This document shows, in pieces, positions 7,172 through 10,606 of a stretch of DNA of 10,606 nt (the stretch's first letter is position 1; each line of letters opens with the position of its first letter). Below the pieces are notes generated by a model. It saw nothing but the letters and a program-made list of their open reading frames with translations. It was not told the origin of the DNA and ran no database searches. The DNA comes from Rhodospirillales bacterium. GTDB taxonomy: Bacteria > Pseudomonadota > Alphaproteobacteria > Acetobacterales > Acetobacteraceae. The position numbers were made by a program, and so were the translations under genes. Where the stretch lies: positions 1-10,606 of the forward strand of contig JAGWZS010000040.1 in NCBI GenBank assembly GCA_018971905.1. Reading direction: 5' to 3'.

Positions 7172-7214
7172 CGTCCGATGCTGGCTCCCAAATAGAGCCG
7201 CAGGCAATCGGATG
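7172..7214 (+). other. Interrupted stem-loop in the fdh upstream region
   Basis: An outer arm TCCGATGC (7174-7181) pairs with GC and ATCGGA (7204-7212, with one bulged A), and an inner stem GGCTC/GAGCC (7183-7187 and 7195-7199) closes a seven-base loop CCAAATA. One extra C-G pair (7172/7214) beyond a G-T wobble is possible at the base. No T-run follows. It could be a weak terminator for the regulator gene, a leader RNA structure of fdh, or part of an operator. I recognise no known riboswitch class. Confidence 0.35.
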
Positions 7215-7314
7215 AGGACGCGCTGCTAAGAAACGGTAACGGCCCCATTCGCGTGGGTTGTCTGGTTAATTTTGCTTGCCTCGCGTCTTCCTCAACCAGT
7301 GAAAGGATGACCAC

Positions 7315-8517
7315 ATGGCAAAAGTTGTATGCGTGCTCTACGACGATCCCGTCGATGGCTACCCGAAATCCTACGCGCGGGATGATCTTCCCAAAATTGA
7401 CAAATACCCCGACGGGCAGACCCTGCCGTCCCCCAAGGCGATTGATTTTGCGCCAGGCTCCATGCTGGGCAGCGTTTCGGGCGAGCTTGGCCTGCGTAAA
7501 TATCTGGAATCAAACGGCCACACCCTGGTTGTAACCTCCAGCAAAGACGGTCCGGATTCCGTGCTGGAGCGTGAGCTGGCTGACGCCGAAGTAGTGATCT
7601 CCCAGCCGTTTTTCCCGGCCTATCTCACGGCTGAGCGTATCGCCAAGGCGCCCAAGCTCAAGCTGGCGCTCACCGCCGGTATCGGCTCTGACCATGTGGA
7701 TCTTCAGGCGGCGATGGAGCGCAACATCACTGTTGCCGAAGTCACCTATTGCAACTCGATCAGCGTTGCCGAACACGTGGTGATGACGACCCTCGCCCTG
7801 GTGCGCAACTACATCCCTTCCTACCAGTGGGTGATGAAGGGCGGCTGGAACATCGCTGATTGCGTGGCGCGGTCTTACGATGTTGAGGGTATGCATGTGG
7901 GCACGGTTGCCGCCGGCCGCATTGGCGTTGCGGTGCTGCGCCGTCTGAAGCCGTTTGGTACGCATCTGCATTATACCGACCGCCACCGTCTGCCGGAAGC
8001 GGTGGAGAAAGAGCTGGGTCTGACCTTCCACGCCACGCGTGAAGACATGTACAGGGTCTGCGACGTGGTGACGCTGAACTGCCCGCTGCACCCCGAAACC
8101 GAGCACATGATCAACGACCAGACGCTCAAATTCTTCAAGCGTGGCGCGTATCTCGTCAACACCGCCCGCGGCAAGCTGTGCGACCGTGACGCCATCGCGC
8201 GTGCGCTCGAATCCGGCCAGCTGGCTGGCTATGGCGGCGACGTGTGGTTCCCGCAGCCAGCCCCGCAGGACCACCCCTGGCGCACCATGCCGCACCACGG
8301 CATGACCCCGCATATCTCCGGCACGTCGCTTTCGGCGCAAACCCGCTATGCCGCCGGCACGCGCGAGATTCTCGAGTGCTATTTCGAGGGTCGGCCGATC
8401 CGCAATGAATACCTCATTGTCCAGGGCGGTGCGCTGGCTGGCGTTGGCGCGCATTCCTATTCCAAGGGCAATGCCACGGGTGGTTCGGAAGAAGCCGCCA
8501 AGTTCAAGAAGGTTTAA
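7315..8517 (+). CDS. fdh: NAD-dependent formate dehydrogenase
   Basis: This cytosolic, metal-free enzyme oxidises formate to CO2 and reduces NAD+ to NADH. The 400-residue product is very like the Pseudomonas sp. 101 enzyme along its whole length, from MAKVVCVLYDDPVDGYPKSY to GNATGGSEEAAKFKKV. All key residues are present (number including Met): Asn147 in TYCNSIS, the Rossmann motif AAGRIG (199-204), Asp222 in YTDRHR that favours NAD+ over NADP+, Arg285 that orients formate, Gln314 and His333 of the catalytic pair, and Cys256 in NCPLHP. It belongs to the D-2-hydroxyacid dehydrogenase superfamily. AAAGGA (7302-7307) stands seven bases before the ATG. A LysR-type regulator gene precedes it, and formate-tetrahydrofolate ligase follows after 116 bases. 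Its codons look more uniformly C/G-ending than those of its neighbours, which suggests strong expression. Confidence 0.98.
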   Translation: MAKVVCVLYDDPVDGYPKSYARDDLPKIDKYPDGQTLPSPKAIDFAPGSMLGSVSGELGLRKYLESNGHTLVVTSSKDGPDSVLERELADAEVVISQPFFPAYLTAERIAKAPKLKLALTAGIGSDHVDLQAAMERNITVAEVTYCNSISVAEHVVMTTLALVRNYIPSYQWVMKGGWNIADCVARSYDVEGMHVGTVAAGRIGVAVLRRLKPFGTHLHYTDRHRLPEAVEKELGLTFHATREDMYRVCDVVTLNCPLHPETEHMINDQTLKFFKRGAYLVNTARGKLCDRDAIARALESGQLAGYGGDVWFPQPAPQDHPWRTMPHHGMTPHISGTSLSAQTRYAAGTREILECYFEGRPIRNEYLIVQGGALAGVGAHSYSKGNATGGSEEAAKFKKV

Positions 8518-8524
8518 AAACCAG

Positions 8525-8556
8525 GGCTCTACACGGGGTCATCTCCGCGTAGAGCC
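8525..8556 (+). terminator. Hairpin downstream of fdh, probable terminator or attenuator
   Basis: GGCTCTAC (8525-8532) pairs perfectly with GTAGAGCC (8549-8556). After one A/C mismatch, CGG (8534-8536) pairs with CCG (8545-8547), leaving an eight-base loop. It starts eight bases after the fdh stop. No T-run follows on the plus strand, so termination may be partial, allowing some readthrough into fhs. On the minus strand a T-run would follow (the A-run at 8516-8520), but no minus-strand gene needs it. Confidence 0.6.
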
Positions 8557-8633
8557 TGCCTTAACGCCGGTGTCGCATCACTGACGGCGCGGGGCGGCTA
8601 TGTGCGGTAGCTCAGCTATGCTAGAGGCGGGTC

Positions 8634-10313
8634 ATGACAGCGACCACAGCATTTTTGAGCGAAACAGCCCCCCGCCAGACGGCGTTGAATCCCATCGAAC
8701 ACGTTGCAGCCGGTCTGGGTATTCCAGCCGGGGCCCTGTACCGTTACGGTCCCTTTAAGGGAAAAATAGCATTGGATTTCGCCACCAGGGCGGCCTCAGC
8801 GCCTGTTGGCAGGCTTATTCTGGTGACTGCCATCAGCCCCACGCCGGCGGGTGAGGGCAAAACCACAACCACCATTGGCCTTGGCGATGCGCTGCGCCGG
8901 GCGGGCCATCGCACGGCCATTTGCCTGCGAGAGCCGAGCCTTGGCCCCAATTTTGGCGCCAAGGGCGGCGCCACGGGCGGCGGTCAGGCGCAGATCGCCC
9001 CGTTCGACGAGATCAACCTGCACTTCACCGGCGATATGCACGCCATTGCCGCGGCGCACAATCTGCTTGCCGCGATGATTGATAATCATCTCTACTGGGG
9101 CAACGCACTCGGGCTTGAGCCCGCCAGCATCGCGGTGCGCCGCGTGATCGATCTTAACGACCGGGCGCTGCGGGATGTTGTGATCGGCCTTGGCAGCGGC
9201 AATGGCGTGGTGCGCCAAACCGGCTTTGACATCACCGCTGCCAGCGAGGTCATGGCGATCTTCTGCCTGGCGCGTTCGCTTGCCGAGCTGGAGCAGCGGC
9301 TTGGCGATATTGTTATCGGCCGCGACAAGTCCAAACGCCTGGTGCGGGCGCGGGAGTTGAATGCCGCTGGCGCCATGGCCGCGCTGTTGAAGGACGCCTT
9401 TGCCCCCAATCTTGTGCAGACGCTGGAAGGCACGCCCGCCTTTGTTCACGGCGGGCCGTTCGCGAATATCGCTCATGGCTGCAACACGCTGCTGGCAACC
9501 CAGGCGGCCCTTGGCCTGGCTGACTTTGTGGTGACGGAAGCAGGCTTTGGCGCCGACCTGGGTGCTGAGAAATTCCTCGACATTAAATGCCGTCTAGGCG
9601 GAATCTCTCCGGCTGTTTGCGTTATCGTCGCCACTGTGCGGGCGCTTAAAATGCATGGGGGCGTGGCGTTGCGCGCCCTGGGCGAGGAAAACGTGCAGGC
9701 GATGGCGGCGGGCTGCGCCAATCTTCTGCGTCATGTGGGCAACATGCGCAAATTCGGCCTGCAGACCGTGGTGGCAATCAACCGCTTCGCGGGCGATACG
9801 GCGGCCGAGCTGGAAACAATCCGCCAGGTTTGCGCGGAATCTGGCGTACGCGCGATCTCTTGCGAGCATTTTGCGCGGGGTGGGGCAGGGGCGGCGGCGC
9901 TTGCCGATACTGTTGCCGAACTTGCTGAATCCAGCAAAGCCTTCACGCCTCTTTATCCAGATACCATGCCTCTGGAAGAAAAAATCGCAACCATTGCCAG
10001 GGAAATTTATGGCGCGTCGGGGATCGATCTGGAATCACGCGCGGCGGCGCAGCTGCGCGCCCTCACAGAGGCCGGATTTGGCAATCTGCCTGTTTGCATG
10101 GCCAAAACCCAATACAGCTTTTCCGCAGATCCTGCGTTGCGGGGGGCTCCCACCGGCTTTACTCTGCCGATCAGGGAAATCCGCCTGTCTGCCGGTGCGG
10201 GCTTCATCGTCGCTCTCTGTGGCGATACGGTTACGATGCCGGGTCTGCCGCGCCGCGCCGCCGCGGAAGGAATATTCCTCGATGCCGCTGGTGAAATTGG
10301 CGGCCTTGCATGA
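8634..10313 (+). CDS. fhs: Formate-tetrahydrofolate ligase (10-formyl-THF synthetase)
   Basis: This cytosolic enzyme joins formate to tetrahydrofolate at the cost of ATP, giving 10-formyl-THF for purine, serine or one-carbon assimilation. The product has 559 residues, the normal family length. Motifs seen: P-loop [10 protein letters not shown] (70-79), [19 protein letters not shown] (99-117), GFDIT (197-201), [20 protein letters not shown] (260-279), [13 protein letters not shown] (302-314), VVAINRF (379-385), [12 protein letters not shown] (489-500) and [20 protein letters not shown] (520-539). Several conserved positions are atypical: Asn106, Ala109 and Gln118 around the glycine-rich loop, VVRQ before GFDI instead of PRE-type residues, and Phe413 where most enzymes have a Trp. 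AGAGG (8623-8627) precedes the ATG by six bases. No folD or fchA follows; a strong hairpin ends the unit. Function is near certain, though it is a divergent family member. Confidence 0.96.
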   Translation: MTATTAFLSETAPRQTALNPIEHVAAGLGIPAGALYRYGPFKGKIALDFATRAASAPVGRLILVTAISPTPAGEGKTTTTIGLGDALRRAGHRTAICLREPSLGPNFGAKGGATGGGQAQIAPFDEINLHFTGDMHAIAAAHNLLAAMIDNHLYWGNALGLEPASIAVRRVIDLNDRALRDVVIGLGSGNGVVRQTGFDITAASEVMAIFCLARSLAELEQRLGDIVIGRDKSKRLVRARELNAAGAMAALLKDAFAPNLVQTLEGTPAFVHGGPFANIAHGCNTLLATQAALGLADFVVTEAGFGADLGAEKFLDIKCRLGGISPAVCVIVATVRALKMHGGVALRALGEENVQAMAAGCANLLRHVGNMRKFGLQTVVAINRFAGDTAAELETIRQVCAESGVRAISCEHFARGGAGAAALADTVAELAESSKAFTPLYPDTMPLEEKIATIAREIYGASGIDLESRAAAQLRALTEAGFGNLPVCMAKTQYSFSADPALRGAPTGFTLPIREIRLSAGAGFIVALCGDTVTMPGLPRRAAAEGIFLDAAGEIGGLA

Positions 10314-10336
10314 ATAAAAAATCATCATGACCATTT

Positions 10337-10364
10337 GGCACGGCGGCCTCAGGGCCGCCGTGCC
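10337..10364 (+). terminator. Terminator hairpin downstream of fhs
   Basis: GGCACGGCGGCC (10337-10348) and GGCCGCCGTGCC (10353-10364) form a perfect GC-rich 12-bp stem with a four-base loop TCAG, followed by GTTT. It lies 23 bases after the fhs stop and before the ArsR-type gene, so it most likely ends the fhs transcript. The T-run is short. Confidence 0.8.
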
Positions 10365-10403
10365 GTTTCAGCAAGCGTGTTTCACCCTGAAGGCCGAAGC
10401 GGC

Positions 10404-10438
10404 TTGACGTCAATCGAATATTCCATAATTATAAAAAT
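10404..10438 (+). promoter_or_regulatory. AT-rich promoter and likely operator of the ArsR-type gene
   Basis: TTGACG (10404-10409) matches five of six bases of the -35 box. After 17 bases comes AATTAT (10427-10432) inside a strongly AT-rich stretch that stands out from the GC-rich surroundings. Two palindromes, GAATATTC (10416-10423) and ATAATTAT (10425-10432), fill the spacer and -10 area, where an ArsR-type repressor could sit. The predicted start falls close to the ATG at 10439, implying a leaderless mRNA. Boxes and palindromes are seen; function is inferred. Confidence 0.5.
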
Positions 10439-10606
10439 ATGGATAAGAAGAGTGCCGTAACTGCCCTGGCCGCACTCGCGCAGGAGGCGCGGCTGGATAT
10501 TTTTCGTTTGCTGGTGCAGGCGGGCCCAGAAGGTTTGGCCGCCGGCCAGTTGGCGGAGCAATTGGGCTTGCCTCCGGCCACATTGTCTTTCCACCTGAAA
10601 GAGCTG
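10439..10606 (+). CDS. ArsR-family winged-helix transcriptional regulator, N-terminal part (3' end outside window)
   Basis: The frame is open to the window end and gives 56 residues, about half of a typical ArsR/SmtB protein. MDKKSAVTALAALAQEARLD is followed by IFRLLVQAGPEGLAAGQLAE, then QLGLPPATLSFHLKEL, which is the helix-turn-helix of the family with the recognition helix at about 46-56 (PATLSFHLKEL). These small dimeric repressors leave DNA when they bind arsenite, other metals or other signals. The metal-binding Cys residues that would tell the inducer often lie in or after the part cut off, and none is present in the visible residues. There is no Shine-Dalgarno sequence before the ATG, which fits leaderless translation. 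Genes it controls would lie beyond the window; they may be arsenic or metal resistance genes, but this cannot be seen. Confidence 0.88.
   Translation, partial: MDKKSAVTALAALAQEARLDIFRLLVQAGPEGLAAGQLAEQLGLPPATLSFHLKEL

Noticed and set aside
7510..8454. A 314-codon open frame on the minus strand inside fdh.
   Set aside because: It lies wholly within an unmistakable formate dehydrogenase gene, has no ribosome binding site that I can see, resembles no family I know, and is explained by the strong codon bias of fdh.
8606..8627. GGTAGCTCAG followed by TAGAGG just before fhs resembles a tRNA D-arm.
   Set aside because: No 7-bp acceptor pairing, anticodon arm or T-arm follows; the sequence runs straight into the fhs ribosome binding site and start codon. 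The likeness is probably chance.

Overview
The window looks like a chromosomal segment of a GC-rich, aerobic proteobacterium, most likely an alphaproteobacterium. This is an inference from the base composition, from a chemoreceptor with two HAMP units and a C-terminal acidic-Phe tail of the kind seen in alphaproteobacterial receptors, and from a formate dehydrogenase (FDH) very close to the classic methylotroph enzyme. I see no insertion sequence, phage gene, tRNA, rRNA or CRISPR array. All nine genes look intact except the two cut by the window ends.

Layout. From 2 to 583 is the C-terminal part of a FAD-dependent ferredoxin reductase. It is followed on the same strand by an AidB-type acyl-CoA dehydrogenase (677-2305). 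A small serine hydrolase (2312-2995, minus) meets aidB tail to tail with a 6-base gap. It diverges from a SAM-dependent methyltransferase (3154-4053, plus), and their shared 158-base upstream region carries a spaced inverted repeat. A perfect 18-bp-stem hairpin (4087-4127) separates the methyltransferase from a convergent chemoreceptor gene (4136-6061, minus).

The right half is a formate module on the plus strand: a LysR-type regulator (6196-7101), NAD-dependent FDH (7315-8517) and formate-tetrahydrofolate ligase (8634-10313). A textbook LysR-type box overlaps the stop codon of the regulator gene, about 200 bases before fdh. FDH oxidises formate to CO2 and yields NADH, while the ligase captures formate as 10-formyl-tetrahydrofolate. 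The pair therefore sits at the branch between dissimilation and assimilation of one-carbon units. Hairpins follow both enzyme genes, so they may be separately transcribed. The window ends in the first 56 codons of an ArsR-family regulator whose promoter implies a leaderless mRNA.

No entirely new system is evident. The most useful leads are the LysR-box/fdh/fhs arrangement, the atypical active-site residues of the formate-tetrahydrofolate ligase, the inverted repeat between the hydrolase and methyltransferase genes, the chemoreceptor tail with Met in place of Trp, and the arsR promoter. All family calls were made by eye from remembered motifs; no database search was possible.
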